64,000 nt of DNA from Acidovorax sp. T1 (lineage in GTDB: Bacteria; Pseudomonadota; Gammaproteobacteria; Burkholderiales; Burkholderiaceae_C), in assembly GCF_002176815.1 (NCBI RefSeq), contig NZ_CP021648.1, forward strand, positions 3,232,001 to 3,296,000. The letters run 5' to 3'. Below are positions 9,096 to 17,729 of this stretch, piece by piece. The translations under genes and the position numbers were made by a program. Positions within the stretch are counted from its first letter, which is position 1. Each line of letters starts with the position of its first letter. The notes below the pieces were generated by a model. The model was not told the DNA's origin. It did not search any database and worked only from the letters and a program-made list of their open reading frames with translations.

Positions 9096-9150
9096 CAAAT
9101 AGGCTGAAAGCGCTTACCCAATAAGCGCGAATAGCTCCTTTTTCAGGAGC
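9096..9150. repeat. Dispersed palindromic repeat A, copy 2 (intergenic)
   Basis: GCGCTTA (9110-9116) and TAAGCGC (9122-9128) form a 7-base-pair stem with a 5-base loop, followed by GAATAGCTCCTTTTT. It sits between the convergent lysR and dppF genes and its hairpin plus T-run could help end transcription of lysR. Confidence 0.8.
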
Positions 9151-9160
9151 ATTCAACCAC

Positions 9161-10174
9161 TCAGATCCGCCCTTCCTCCACCGCGTGGCAGGCAATGCGG
9201 ATGCCCCCCAGACTCAGCAAAGGCGGCCGATCGGTGCGGCAGCGCTCGTTCACATGCGGGCAGCGCGGGTTGAAGGCGCAGCCCGGCGGCGGGCTGAGCG
9301 GATTGGGCACCTCGCCCTGCACGGGGGTGCGCGCCTTGCCGGTGTCGTGCATCTTGGGGATGGCATCGAGCAGCATGCGCGTGTAGGGGTGGCGCGGCGT
9401 GTCAAACAGCGTGTGCTTGTCGGCCAGCTCCACCAGGCGGCCCAGGTACATCACGCCCACCTGGTCGCTCACATGGCGCACCACGGCCAGGTTGTGGCTG
9501 ATGAACAGGTAGGTCAGGTGCCGCTCGCGCTGCAGGTCCTTCATGATGTTGAGCACCTGCGCCTGCACCGACACATCGAGCGCGCTGGTGGGCTCGTCGC
9601 ACACCAGAAACTCCGGCTCGGTGGCCAGTGCGCGCGCAATCGAGATGCGCTGGCGCTGCCCACCCGAGAACTGGTGCGGGTACTTCACCATGTCGAGCGG
9701 CGACAGGCCCACCGATTGCAGCAGCTCGCCCACGCGGGCCTTGAGCTCGGCCTTGTCGGTGATCAGGCCATGCTCGCGCAGCGGCTCGCCCACGATGTCT
9801 TCCACCAGCCAGCGCGGGTTGAGGCTGGCATAGGGGTCCTGAAAAATCATCTGGATGCGCCGGCGCATGGCCTTGGCACTGCCACCCTTGAAGGCGGCAT
9901 GCGCATCCTGCCCGTCAAAGGTGAGGCCGCCGCGCGTGGGCTCGTACAGGCCCACCAGCAGGCGCGCCACGGTGCTTTTGCCGCAGCCCGATTCGCCCAC
10001 CAGGGCGAGCGTCTTGCCTTTTTCGATGTCGAAACTCACGCCATCCACGGCGTGCAGCAGCGTGCGCGGCTTGCGTTCGAGCACGCGGTTGAGCCAGGGG
10101 GCCGAGACATCGAAAGTCTTGGCGAGGTCATGCGCCTGCACCAGCGGGGTGCCGGAAGGTGTTGTTGTGCTCAT
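9161..10174 (-). CDS. dppF: Peptide ABC transporter ATP-binding protein (DppF/OppF type)
   Basis: A 337-residue ATPase with Walker A 'GESGCGKST', the ABC signature 'FSGGQRQR' and Walker B 'FLVCDEPTSALDVS'. The C-terminal extension with '[11 protein letters not shown]' is the oligopeptide-transporter-specific domain. It is the last gene of the operon and overlaps dppD by 4 bp (ATGA). With DppD it would energise the DppB-DppC permease for uptake of short peptides. Because dppC upstream is interrupted by an insertion sequence, expression and function of this gene may be lost. DppF versus OppF or glutathione-importer naming cannot be settled from sequence alone. Confidence 0.88.
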   Translation of the reverse strand: MSTTTPSGTPLVQAHDLAKTFDVSAPWLNRVLERKPRTLLHAVDGVSFDIEKGKTLALVGESGCGKSTVARLLVGLYEPTRGGLTFDGQDAHAAFKGGSAKAMRRRIQMIFQDPYASLNPRWLVEDIVGEPLREHGLITDKAELKARVGELLQSVGLSPLDMVKYPHQFSGGQRQRISIARALATEPEFLVCDEPTSALDVSVQAQVLNIMKDLQRERHLTYLFISHNLAVVRHVSDQVGVMYLGRLVELADKHTLFDTPRHPYTRMLLDAIPKMHDTGKARTPVQGEVPNPLSPPPGCAFNPRCPHVNERCRTDRPPLLSLGGIRIACHAVEEGRI

Positions 10175-11142
10175 GCCGCCACCTCCGCAGCGTGCAGCCA
10201 GCAGGCCGCGCGGGTGGCACCAGCGGGCAGCAGGTCGGGGCGCTCGACCGTGCAGCGGTCAAAGCGGCTGGGGCAGCGCGGGTTGAAGGCACAGCCCGCA
10301 GGAATGGCGTTCAGTCGGGGCATGGCTCCGTCAATCTGGTTCAGGCGCTCGCGGTCTTGCGCCATGTCGGGAATGGAGGCCATGAGGCCGACGGTATAGG
10401 GGTGCGCGGGGTGGTTGATGACCTCGTGCACCGGGCCGATTTCCACCACGCGCCCGGCATACAGCACTGCTACCCGGTCGCAGGTTTCTGCAATCACGCC
10501 CATGTCGTGGGTGATCAGCATCACGGCCGCGCCGCGCGATTTGCAGATGGTTTTGAGCAGCGTGATGATCTGCGCCTGGATCGACACATCCAGCGCCGTG
10601 GTGGGCTCGTCGGCCACGATGAGCTGCGGCTCGGCCGCCAGGGCCAGGGCAATCACCACGCGCTGGCGCATGCCGCCCGAGAACTGGTGCGGGTAGTGGT
10701 CCACGCGCTGCTCGGCCGCCGGAATGCCGGTGTCCTGCAGCAGCGCTATGGCGCGCCGCCGCGCTTCGGCAGCAGACACCGGCAGGTGCGCCAGGATGGT
10801 TTCGGTGAGCTGACGGCCCACGGTGTACAGAGGGTTCAGCGAGGTCAGCGGGTCCTGGAAGATCGCGCCGATGCGCCGGCCCCGGATAGGGCGCATCTGC
10901 GCATCGCTGAGGTTGTCGATGCGCTGGCCTTCCAGCAGGATCTCGCCCGAGGCCACGCGGCCGGGCGATTCCAGCAGGCCGATGATGGCAGCGCCCGTGA
11001 GCGATTTGCCGGCACCCGACTCCCCCACCACCCCCAGGATCTCGCCGGGGGCGATGGAAAACGAAATGTCGTCCAGGGCGCGCAGCGTGCCGCGGCGGTT
11101 CGGGAATTCGACGACGAGGTTTTTGACTTCAAGCAGGGACAT
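10171..11142 (-). CDS. dppD: Peptide ABC transporter ATP-binding protein (DppD/OppD type)
   Basis: A 323-residue ATPase starting [20 protein letters not shown]. It carries Walker A 'GESGAGKS', signature 'FSGGMRQR', Walker B '[14 protein letters not shown]' and the C-terminal '[11 protein letters not shown]' oligopeptide-type motif. It lies 113 bp downstream of the dppC stop, the gap being filled by a copy of repeat B, and overlaps dppF. It is the second ATPase of the heterodimeric motor of a peptide importer. The gene itself looks intact, but the upstream permease gene is split, so it may be silent or transcribed only from a transposon-borne or internal promoter. Confidence 0.88.
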   Translation of the reverse strand: MSLLEVKNLVVEFPNRRGTLRALDDISFSIAPGEILGVVGESGAGKSLTGAAIIGLLESPGRVASGEILLEGQRIDNLSDAQMRPIRGRRIGAIFQDPLTSLNPLYTVGRQLTETILAHLPVSAAEARRRAIALLQDTGIPAAEQRVDHYPHQFSGGMRQRVVIALALAAEPQLIVADEPTTALDVSIQAQIITLLKTICKSRGAAVMLITHDMGVIAETCDRVAVLYAGRVVEIGPVHEVINHPAHPYTVGLMASIPDMAQDRERLNQIDGAMPRLNAIPAGCAFNPRCPSRFDRCTVERPDLLPAGATRAACWLHAAEVAA

Positions 11143-11159
11143 ATCAGCGATTCATTGCA

Positions 11160-11254
11160 AGGGCACGGCCCAGGCCAGAGGACGCCGTGGAACCGGCTTT
11201 GCCGGGCCAATGGCGGCGGCTCCCTGGGGGGATGGCGCGAAGCGACTCAGGGGG
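11160..11254. repeat. Dispersed repeat B, copy 1 (dppC-dppD gap)
   Basis: Contains GACGCCGTGGAACCGGCTTT followed by GCCGGGCCAATGGCG and ends GCGAAGCGACTCAGGGGGG. The same block order is found at 27651, 44266 and, reversed, at 36874. It fills nearly all of the gap between dppC and dppD. Confidence 0.75.
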
Positions 11255-11255
11255 G

Positions 11256-11790
11256 TCATCTCAATCTCGGGTTCAGCGCATCGCGCAGCCAGTCGCCCAG
11301 CAGGTTCACCGACAGCGCAATCAGCACCAGCATGAGCCCCGGGAACACGGTGATCCACCACTCGCCCGAGAACAAATAATCGTTGCCCACGCGGATCAGC
11401 GTGCCCAGCGAGGGCGATGTGGGCGGTGCCCCCACCCCCAGAAACGACAGCGTGGCCTCGGTGATGATGGCCGTGGCCACCTGGATGGTGGCCAGCACCA
11501 TCACCGGGCCCATCACATTGGGCAGCACATGCTTGCGCATGATGCGCAGCGGGGCCACGCCGGTCACGCGCGCGGCCTGCACATATTCCTTGTTACGCTC
11601 CACCAGCGTGGAGCCGCGCACCGTGCGCGCATATTGCACCCAGCCCGTGAGCGAGATGGAAAAGATCAGCACGCCAAAGGCCAGCGATTCGTGCGCATTG
11701 GGAAACAGCGCACGGCCCACGCCCGCGATCAGCAGGGCCACCAAAATGGCGGGAAACGACAGCATCACGTCGCACAGGCGCATCAGCACC
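11256..11790 (-). pseudogene. dppC: dppC, 3' part (split by IS21-family element)
   Basis: Minus-strand frame from LMRLCDVMLSFPAILVALL to the stop, encoding the later transmembrane helices and the permease cytoplasmic loop of a DppC-type peptide permease. Its other half is at 14392-14772. Removing the element and one copy of the 4-bp target duplication rejoins 381 and 531 bases without a frameshift into 303 codons plus stop, the normal length for DppC. The joined residues read GGWIDAV-LMRL, which matches the family. The insertion is therefore simple and possibly recent. Confidence 0.9.
11787..11790. repeat. Target site duplication, left (CACC)
   Basis: CACC directly before the element; the same CACC follows it at 14392-14395. 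A 4-bp duplication fits the IS21 family. Confidence 0.7.
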
Positions 11791-11842
11791 CCCGATGGCC
11801 AGGTCAAATTCCCCCACCCTTGGCCACCCCAAATTCCCCCAG
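11791..11842. repeat. IS21-family left terminal repeats
   Basis: Two related units in tandem: GGCCAGGTCAAATTCCCCC and GGCCACCCCAAATTCCCCC, starting at 11797 and 11823. They match the inverted units at the right end (14336-14391). Confidence 0.8.
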
Positions 11843-11856
11843 GCAGGACGGTCGGA

Positions 11857-12621
11857 TTATGACGACTCGGGTGTGATGGCGATGCGTGCAGCGGCCTCCT
11901 TGAGGCGGTAGCTCTTGCCCTCGAACTCCAGCATCGCGCAGCGGTGCATGAGGCGATCCAGGATGGTGCTGGCCATGGTGGCGTCGCCGAGGTATTTGCC
12001 CCAGTCCTGCACCACGCGGTTGGACGTGATGAGAACAGCGCGGCGCAGCTTGTAGCGCTGGTGCACGATGGCCTGTAGGACTTCAGCGGCATGCTCGCTG
12101 ATGCGTCTGGCCAGGAACAGGTCATCGAGGACGAGCAGGTCCGGCGCGACCCAGTCCTTGAGCAGCTCGGTGCGCTCTGCCGTAGTGGCCAGCGCGTAAC
12201 GGGCGAACTCGGTGTCGGCTTCCAGGTAACGCACGTCATAGCCCTGCAGCGTGGCCTGGTAGGCCACGGCCTTGGCCACATGGCTCTTGCCGGTGCCCGG
12301 CTTGCCGATGATCAGCGCGTTGGCCCCCTCGCCGATGAACTTCAGGGTGTGCAACTCGAAGCAGGCGCTGCGCGGCAGCTTCGGGTTGAAACGCCAGTCG
12401 AAGTCAGCCAGCGAGGGGCGCTCATCCAGACCCGAGCGCTTGAAGCGGCGCTCGGTCAGGCGAGAGCGCCGGCGGTCCAGCTCGTCTTGCAGCATGGCGG
12501 CGAAGGTCTCCAGGAAAGGCTGCTGGGCGGCCTGGGCCTGCATCACGCGGGTGGACAGGGTCTCGGCGATGCCGGACAGGCGCAGCTCGCGCAGCGCGCG
12601 TTCGATCTCGATCATGTTCAT
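11857..12621 (-). CDS. istB: IS21-family helper ATPase IstB
   Basis: A 254-residue AAA+ ATPase starting MNMIEIERALRELRLSGIAE. It has Walker A 'GKPGTGKSH' near residue 105, Walker B 'LLVLDDLFL' and the sensor 'VLITSNRVVQDWGKYLGD'. IstB loads onto target DNA and recruits the IstA transposase. Its start overlaps the istA stop by 4 bp, so translation is probably coupled. Length is normal and no frameshift is seen. Confidence 0.95.
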   Translation of the reverse strand: MNMIEIERALRELRLSGIAETLSTRVMQAQAAQQPFLETFAAMLQDELDRRRSRLTERRFKRSGLDERPSLADFDWRFNPKLPRSACFELHTLKFIGEGANALIIGKPGTGKSHVAKAVAYQATLQGYDVRYLEADTEFARYALATTAERTELLKDWVAPDLLVLDDLFLARRISEHAAEVLQAIVHQRYKLRRAVLITSNRVVQDWGKYLGDATMASTILDRLMHRCAMLEFEGKSYRLKEAAARIAITPESS

Positions 12622-14237
12622 GGCTGAACTCCCGGTGCGTTGGTGGTGTTGTTGGTGGTGGTGGTGGTGGTGGTGGTGGTGTTTGCCGTGGCGGCGGCGA
12701 GCGCGAAGAGATCGCTGTACTCCTCAGCGTCTCGGATGAGCTCATGCTGCTGCGTCAGCGCGTGGGCACCGGCGGCGGGTGCTTCGCCGCAGGTAGCCTC
12801 GATGGCCGCCATCGCCTGGGCAAAGAGGGCTTCGGTCAGCGCCAGCACGCGCTTGTAGCTGTAGACCCCTTGCTCCAGGGCCTGGGCGCAGGCGGCATTG
12901 ATGCAGTGCGCCGGGTAACGGCGCATGAGTCCCACAATGCCCCAGAGCTTGCGCTGCCCGACACGACCCTCGATGGCAAAGAGCAGCTCACACAGCCGGC
13001 TGGCGTGCTCACCAATCTCGCCGGCCTGACGCAGGATCAGGCGGGTCTCGCGAGACGGATTGAACACCCGCTCCTCCATGGGCAGAATCACCGTGCCGGG
13101 ACGCTCGGCCTTGGCGTGGGTGCGCAGCAAGGCACGGGTGTGCATGTCACGAATCTCGATGCGCTGGGCGTAGATGCGCACCAACACCTTGGAGCCGATG
13201 TTCGCCGGGCGAGCGGCGTAGCTGCTGTGATCCACCCGCACACAGCTGTCGTCGCAGACGGTGCGCACCGCCTCGTCGAAATACTGCATTCCCAGCACTG
13301 GCAGGGGTTTGAGGTGGCTGCGCTCTTCCTCGAACATGGCCTGCACCTGGCGTCGCTCGGTGCCGTGGATGCGCTTGGATGCCCAGCTCTTCTCCCAGTG
13401 CGCCAGGAACTCGTTCTGGGCCTCGATGGACTCAAAGCGCCGGCCCTTCAAGGCCGTGGCCTGGGTATGGCCGATGGCATGCTCCACCGTGCCCTTGCGG
13501 TTGGGGTCTCGCACCCGCGCCGGGTCGGCCACCACGCCGTAGTGCGCCAGGGCGGCGGCGTACACCGGGTTGAGATCGGGCTCGTACAGGTCGGGCTTGA
13601 GGACGCCTTCCTTCAGATTGTCCAGCACCACGTACTGGGGGCAGCCCCCGAAGTACCGCAGGGCCCGCTCGTGCAGCTCGGCCCAGATCTGCTGGCTGGA
13701 CTTCCAGACCACGCACCGGAAACTGGCACGGGAATACCGCAAGGTGGCCACGAACAGGCGGGGCTTGCGGTACCGGTCGCTGCCGGGCACGCGGGTGGGC
13801 GCGCCCTCGCCGTAGTCCACCTGCATCTCCTCGCCGGGCAGGAAGGACAGGCGATCGAACTGCTCGGGCTCCTTGTGCCGCAACTTTGCACAGAAGCGTT
13901 TGACCGAGTTGTACTGGCCATCAAAGCCGTGCTGGTCGACCAGGTCCTGGTAGATGGCCGTGGCGTTTCGCTTCAGCCGCAGCTGGGCTTCGATGAACTC
14001 GCGCCAGGGTTCGCACAGGGAGGTGGCCACCGGCCCAGGAGCCGGTGGCCAGGGTGGGGGAATTTGACCTGCCGAGCCGGTGGCCACCCCGGGGGAATTT
14101 GACTGCAGTTGCTCCAGCCAGCGCTGGTGGTAGCTCCTGACCGTCTTGCGGTCGATGCCCGTGATGCGGGCGATCTCGCGTTGCGATGTGTTGCGCTCCA
14201 GCAGTGTCTCTATGGTGGCGCGTTGGTTGGACTTCAA
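12618..14237 (-). CDS. istA: IS21-family transposase IstA (DDE)
   Basis: About 539 residues from a TTG at 14237, chosen because AAGGAG lies eight bases upstream; GTG 14246 and TTG 14279 are alternatives in frame. An N-terminal helix-turn-helix 'ITGIDRKTVRSYHQRWLEQ' binds the ends. The RNase H-like core shows 'GEEMQVDYGEGAP' (first Asp) and 'VLDNLKEGV' (second Asp), with a later Glu in 'NRKGTVEHAIGH'. Two odd stretches occur. A linker after the HTH is encoded by internal copies of the element's own end repeats. The C-terminus contains a run of threonines from nine GGT triplets (12654-12680). It is followed by overlapping istB. Confidence 0.93.
   Translation of the reverse strand: MKSNQRATIETLLERNTSQREIARITGIDRKTVRSYHQRWLEQLQSNSPGVATGSAGQIPPPWPPAPGPVATSLCEPWREFIEAQLRLKRNATAIYQDLVDQHGFDGQYNSVKRFCAKLRHKEPEQFDRLSFLPGEEMQVDYGEGAPTRVPGSDRYRKPRLFVATLRYSRASFRCVVWKSSQQIWAELHERALRYFGGCPQYVVLDNLKEGVLKPDLYEPDLNPVYAAALAHYGVVADPARVRDPNRKGTVEHAIGHTQATALKGRRFESIEAQNEFLAHWEKSWASKRIHGTERRQVQAMFEEERSHLKPLPVLGMQYFDEAVRTVCDDSCVRVDHSSYAARPANIGSKVLVRIYAQRIEIRDMHTRALLRTHAKAERPGTVILPMEERVFNPSRETRLILRQAGEIGEHASRLCELLFAIEGRVGQRKLWGIVGLMRRYPAHCINAACAQALEQGVYSYKRVLALTEALFAQAMAAIEATCGEAPAAGAHALTQQHELIRDAEEYSDLFALAAATANTTTTTTTTTNNTTNAPGVQP
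14044..14104. repeat. Internal copies of IS end repeats inside istA
   Basis: Two units, GGTGGCCAGGGTGGGGGAAT... (14044) and GGTGGCCACCCCGGGGGAAT... (14079), 35 bp apart. The first matches the reverse complement of the left end over about 29 bases with one indel. Both are translated in frame as the proline-rich linker of IstA. Confidence 0.8.
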
Positions 14238-14335
14238 GACATTCACTCCTTGGCCTTCCCTCGGGGAAGACTGGATCAATGTCCTGCCAACAGGTGCCGA
14301 CGACGCCGGCGTTAAACCCCTATCCCCGATCAGTT

Positions 14336-14391
14336 CAGGTGGGGGAGTTTGAGGTGGCCATAGACGGGGGAATTTGGGTGGCCATCAGGGG
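14336..14391. repeat. IS21-family right terminal repeats
   Basis: Two units, GTGGGGGAGTTTGAGGTGGC and ACGGGGGAATTTGGGTGGCC, inverted relative to the left-end pair. The last units end directly before the CACC duplication. Confidence 0.8.
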
Positions 14392-14395
14392 CACC
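14392..14395. repeat. Target site duplication, right (CACC)
   Basis: Second copy of the 4-bp duplication; on the minus strand it is the last bases of the rejoined GCG-GTG codons of dppC. Confidence 0.7.
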
Positions 14396-14772
14396 GCGTC
14401 AATCCAGCCGCCCCGAAAACCGGCCAGCAGACCCAGCGCCACGCCCACCACCACCGACAGCAGCACCGAGGCCAGCCCCACCACCAGCGAAATGCGGGCG
14501 CCGTAGATCAGGGCCGACAGAATGTCGCGCCCCTGGTCGTCGGTGCCCAGCAGGTATTTGCGCGAGCCCTCGGCACTCCATGCCGGGGGCAGCCGTGCAT
14601 CGCTGAGTTCCAGCGTGGACAAATCGAACGGATTGTGCGGCGCCACCCAGCCCGCAAACAGCGAGCAGAACACACACACCACGGCAATCGCCGCCGCCAC
14701 CATGGCCATGGGGGAGGTGCGAAAGCTGTAGCCAACATCGCTGTCAAGCCAGCGCGCAAGGGTTTTTTTCAT
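14392..14772 (-). pseudogene. dppC: dppC, 5' part (split by IS21-family element)
   Basis: From ATG 14772 the frame reads MKKTLARWLDSDVGYSFRTS, then a first transmembrane helix, 'HPFD'-like periplasmic segment 'PHNPFDLSTLEL', 'LLGTDDQGRDILSALIYGAR' (the DppC/OppC signature before the second helix) and stops being native after GGWIDAV. The remaining 176 residues are at 11256-11786. Reading into the element adds about 19 foreign residues before a stop. A DppC lacking most of its membrane helices would not form a permease, so the importer is likely inactive in this strain. Confidence 0.92.
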
Positions 14773-14866
14773 CACAGGAACCAAAAAACAGGGAGCCAGG
14801 CCCGCCGCACCGGGCGGCCATTGCCTGGCTGCCCACGGGGCGATGGGCTTCTTGGTGGGCGGCAGA

Positions 14867-16444
14867 TCAGTTCTTGCTCATCCACTTGAAGGGCATGTAG
14901 TTGTCGGCCAGTTGCACGAGCTTGACGTTCTTGCTCACGCCCCAAGCCAGGGCCTGCTGGTGCAGCGGCAGGTGCCCCACATCGGCGGCATGCAGGTCAA
15001 ACGCCTCCTTGATCATGGCGTTGCGCCGGGCCTTGTCGGTCTCGGCCTGGATCTTTTTGGTCAGCTCGTTCACCTTGGGGTTGCAATAGGCACCGAGGTT
15101 GAACTGGCCCGCGCCCTTGTCGTCCACACAGGCCATCAGGGCATTGAGCGCGTTGTGTGCGTCGTAGGTCGAAGGCGTCCAGCCCAGCATGTAAAAGCTG
15201 GTGTCACGGCGCAAGATCTTGGGGAAATAGGTGCCCTTGGTTTCGGCCTGCAGGTTGATCTTGACGTTGATGCGCGCCAGGTTGGCCGCCACGGCCTGGC
15301 AGATGCGGCCATCGTTGACATAGCGGTCATTGGGGCAATTCATCGACACCTCGAAGCCGCTGGCATAGCCCGCTTCGGCCATGAGCTTCTTGGCGGCTTC
15401 CACGTCGTAGGGCAGGCGCTTGGCCTCGGGCTGAAACCCATTGATGCCCGGGCCCACCAGCAGCGCGGAGGGGTTGGAGGCGCCGCGCATCACCGTCTTT
15501 TTGATGCCGTCGATGTCGATCGCCTGGTAGAAGGCCTGGCGCACGCGCCTGTCCTTGAACGGGTTTTTGCCCTTCACGCTCGAATACAGCAGTTCGTCGC
15601 GCTTTTGGTCCATGCCCAGGAAGATGGTACGCAGTTCGGGGCCGGTGATGGCGCGGGTGTTGGCGCTGTTGTTCACGCGCTCGATGTCCTGCACCGGCAC
15701 CGGCTCCATCACATCCACCTCGCCCGACAGCAGCGCCGCCACACGGGTGGCGTCGTTGCCAATCGGCGTGAAGATGACTTCGGCCACATTGCCTTCGATC
15801 TTGCCCCAATAAGTGCCATTGCGTGTGAACACCGTGCGCACGTTGGGCTGGCGCTCGCGCAGGCGGAATGGCCCCGTGCCGTTGGCCCGGAACGACGCGG
15901 CATTCTCGATGCCCTTGCGGCGGTCCACCGGCGTCAGGGCCTGGTTGGTCTCGCACCATTTCTTGCTCATCATGGCCACTTGCGAGATCACGTCCGGAAG
16001 AATCGGGAACGGCATCTTGGTCTCGATCTCCACCAAAAAGTCGTTGATCTTGCGCACTTCCCTGAAGTCGTTGGTGTAGCTCTTCATGTCCGAGCCGTCG
16101 GCCTGGGTGCGCGCAAAGCTGAACAGCACATCGTCTGCCGTGAACGGGGTGCCGTCATGAAATTGCACACCCCGGCGCAACTCGAACTGCCACACCGTGG
16201 GCGCGGTCTGCTTCCAGGCCGTGGCCAGCGCAGGCGCCAGGCTCAGGTCCTTGTTGCGCCCCACCAGCGGCTCGTACACATTGCCCGTGGTGCTCAGCTG
16301 CAGCGACTCGTTGAGCGAGTGCGGGTCCATCGAGAGCGCATCACCCTGGTTGGCGATCCGGATCGTCTGGGCATTTGCTACCAAATTGGTAGCTGCTAGC
16401 GCATACAGCACAAGCGCCAAGGCAGTATTCTTCTTAAATTTCAT
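14867..16444 (-). CDS. dppA: Peptide ABC transporter substrate-binding protein (DppA/SBP family 5)
   Basis: A 525-residue receptor with signal peptide MKFKKNTALALVLYALAATN and cleavage after V-A-N-A near residue 25. The mature start 'QTIRIANQGDALSMDPHSLN' and 'LATAWKQTAPTVWQFELRRGVQFHDG' are hallmarks of SBP family 5, which binds di- and oligopeptides. It lies between the amidohydrolase and dppC. The codons of its signal peptide (16373-16436) match a degenerate copy of dispersed repeat A, so a mobile repeat appears to have been exapted as signal sequence. Specificity for dipeptides, longer peptides or glutathione is not resolved. Confidence 0.9.
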   Translation of the reverse strand: MKFKKNTALALVLYALAATNLVANAQTIRIANQGDALSMDPHSLNESLQLSTTGNVYEPLVGRNKDLSLAPALATAWKQTAPTVWQFELRRGVQFHDGTPFTADDVLFSFARTQADGSDMKSYTNDFREVRKINDFLVEIETKMPFPILPDVISQVAMMSKKWCETNQALTPVDRRKGIENAASFRANGTGPFRLRERQPNVRTVFTRNGTYWGKIEGNVAEVIFTPIGNDATRVAALLSGEVDVMEPVPVQDIERVNNSANTRAITGPELRTIFLGMDQKRDELLYSSVKGKNPFKDRRVRQAFYQAIDIDGIKKTVMRGASNPSALLVGPGINGFQPEAKRLPYDVEAAKKLMAEAGYASGFEVSMNCPNDRYVNDGRICQAVAANLARINVKINLQAETKGTYFPKILRRDTSFYMLGWTPSTYDAHNALNALMACVDDKGAGQFNLGAYCNPKVNELTKKIQAETDKARRNAMIKEAFDLHAADVGHLPLHQQALAWGVSKNVKLVQLADNYMPFKWMSKN

Positions 16445-16511
16445 GCAAGTATCCTGGTGGATGGCGGAAACAAGAAATCAGTGGGCAAAACGGAATGCGA
16501 GAGGCAATCCA

Positions 16512-17729
16512 TCAGGGCGTCTGCAGGGGCATGGCCTGCTCGATCAGGCTGGCGTGCAGTGCCGACCCCAGGGGCAGAACCTCGTCATTGAAGTCGTAGC
16601 GGCTGTTGTGCAGCGCACTGCCACTGGCGCCCGTGCCCTGCCCCAACCGCAGGTAGGCGCCGGGCTTGGTCTGCAGCATGAACGCAAAGTCTTCCGCACC
16701 CATGCTGGGCTCCAGGTCGCGCACCACATGGTCGGCGCCCACCAGTGACTCGGCCACGTCGGCCGCGAACAGGGCCTCGCTTTCGGTGTTGATGGTGGCG
16801 GGGTACATGCGCTCGTAATGCAGCGTGGCCGTGGCGCCAAACCCCAGGGCAATGGCGCTGCAAAGCTCTTTGAGGCGCTGCTCCACCATCTCCTGCACCG
16901 CCGGATCGAAGGTGCGCACCGTGCCCACTAGCGTGGCCGTGCCCGGCAACACGCTGAAAGCGCCCAGGTCACCCGCCTGGATGGCGCACAGGCTGACCAC
17001 GGCGCTTTCAATGGGCCGCACGTTGCGCGAAACAATGCTCTGCGCCGCAGTAATGATGTGCGCCGCCACCAGCACTACGTCCACCGTCTGGTAGGCGTGG
17101 GCGCCATGGCCGCCGCGACCGGTGATCTCGATGGTGATGCGGTCGGCCGCGGCCATCATGGGCCCCGTGTTGATGCCCACGGTGCCCGGCTTCATGGCGG
17201 GCCAGTTGTGCATGGCAAAAACGGATTGCACCGGGAACCGGTCGAACAAGCCGTCTTCCATCATGACGCGGGCGCCGGCAAAGCCCTCTTCGCCGGGCTG
17301 GAAGATCAGCACGGCGGTGCCGTCAAAGTTGCGGGTTTCGGCCAGGTAGCGGGCGGCGCCCACCAGCATGGCGGTGTGGCCGTCGTGGCCGCAGCCATGC
17401 ATGAGCCCCGGCTTGCTCGATTTCCAGGAAAAATCGTTGTGCTCGGTAATGGGCAGCGCGTCCATATCGGCCCGCAGGCCCACCATGGCGCCGCTTGACT
17501 GGCCACGGCCGCGCACCACCGCCACCAGGCCCGTGCGCCCGATGCCTTCGTGAATTTCGTCCACACCGCATAACTGCAGGGCTTCCTTCACGCGCCGGGC
17601 GGTGTACACCTCTTCAAAACCCAGCTCGGGGTGGGCGTGCAGGTCGCGCCGCAGCGCAGTCAGTTCGGGGTGGAATTGCGCAATGTGGGCAAAGGCGCGC
17701 CCGCCGGCTTTCCATCGTGGATTGAGCAT
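16512..17729 (-). CDS. M20 family amidohydrolase (hippurate hydrolase-like)
   Basis: A 405-residue M20D metallopeptidase from ATG 17729, whose first base is the last base of the dppB stop. Metal- and catalysis-related motifs are 'ADMDALPI', 'MHGCGHDGHTAML', 'FQPGEEGFAGA', 'MHNWPAMKPGTVG' and 'EPSMGAEDFAFML'. Family members remove acyl groups from amino acids (hippurate, N-acetyl or indole-acetyl conjugates) or split dipeptides. Encoded between the permease and the receptor of a peptide importer, it may process the imported compound in the cytoplasm. No signal peptide is visible. The substrate is unknown. Confidence 0.92.
   Translation of the reverse strand: MLNPRWKAGGRAFAHIAQFHPELTALRRDLHAHPELGFEEVYTARRVKEALQLCGVDEIHEGIGRTGLVAVVRGRGQSSGAMVGLRADMDALPITEHNDFSWKSSKPGLMHGCGHDGHTAMLVGAARYLAETRNFDGTAVLIFQPGEEGFAGARVMMEDGLFDRFPVQSVFAMHNWPAMKPGTVGINTGPMMAAADRITIEITGRGGHGAHAYQTVDVVLVAAHIITAAQSIVSRNVRPIESAVVSLCAIQAGDLGAFSVLPGTATLVGTVRTFDPAVQEMVEQRLKELCSAIALGFGATATLHYERMYPATINTESEALFAADVAESLVGADHVVRDLEPSMGAEDFAFMLQTKPGAYLRLGQGTGASGSALHNSRYDFNDEVLPLGSALHASLIEQAMPLQTP

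Larger units (their letters stand above)
11791..14391 (-). mobile_element. Complete IS21-family insertion sequence, 2601 bp
   Basis: Two overlapping genes, istA and istB, lie between related ends. The left end begins CCCGATGGCCAGGTCAAATT and the right end, read inward, CCCCTGATGGCCACCCAAAT; each holds two copies of a unit with AAATTCCCCC next to GGCCACC. The element is flanked by CACC on both sides and is inserted in dppC, in the same transcriptional direction. Multiple subterminal repeats are typical of IS21-family ends. Both genes are intact, so it could still be mobile. Confidence 0.92.

Noticed and set aside
11256-12281. A 341-codon frame that appears to fuse IstB-side sequence to a permease
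   Set aside because: It only reads through the transposon end into the 3' part of dppC in a shifted istB frame; not a real fusion gene.
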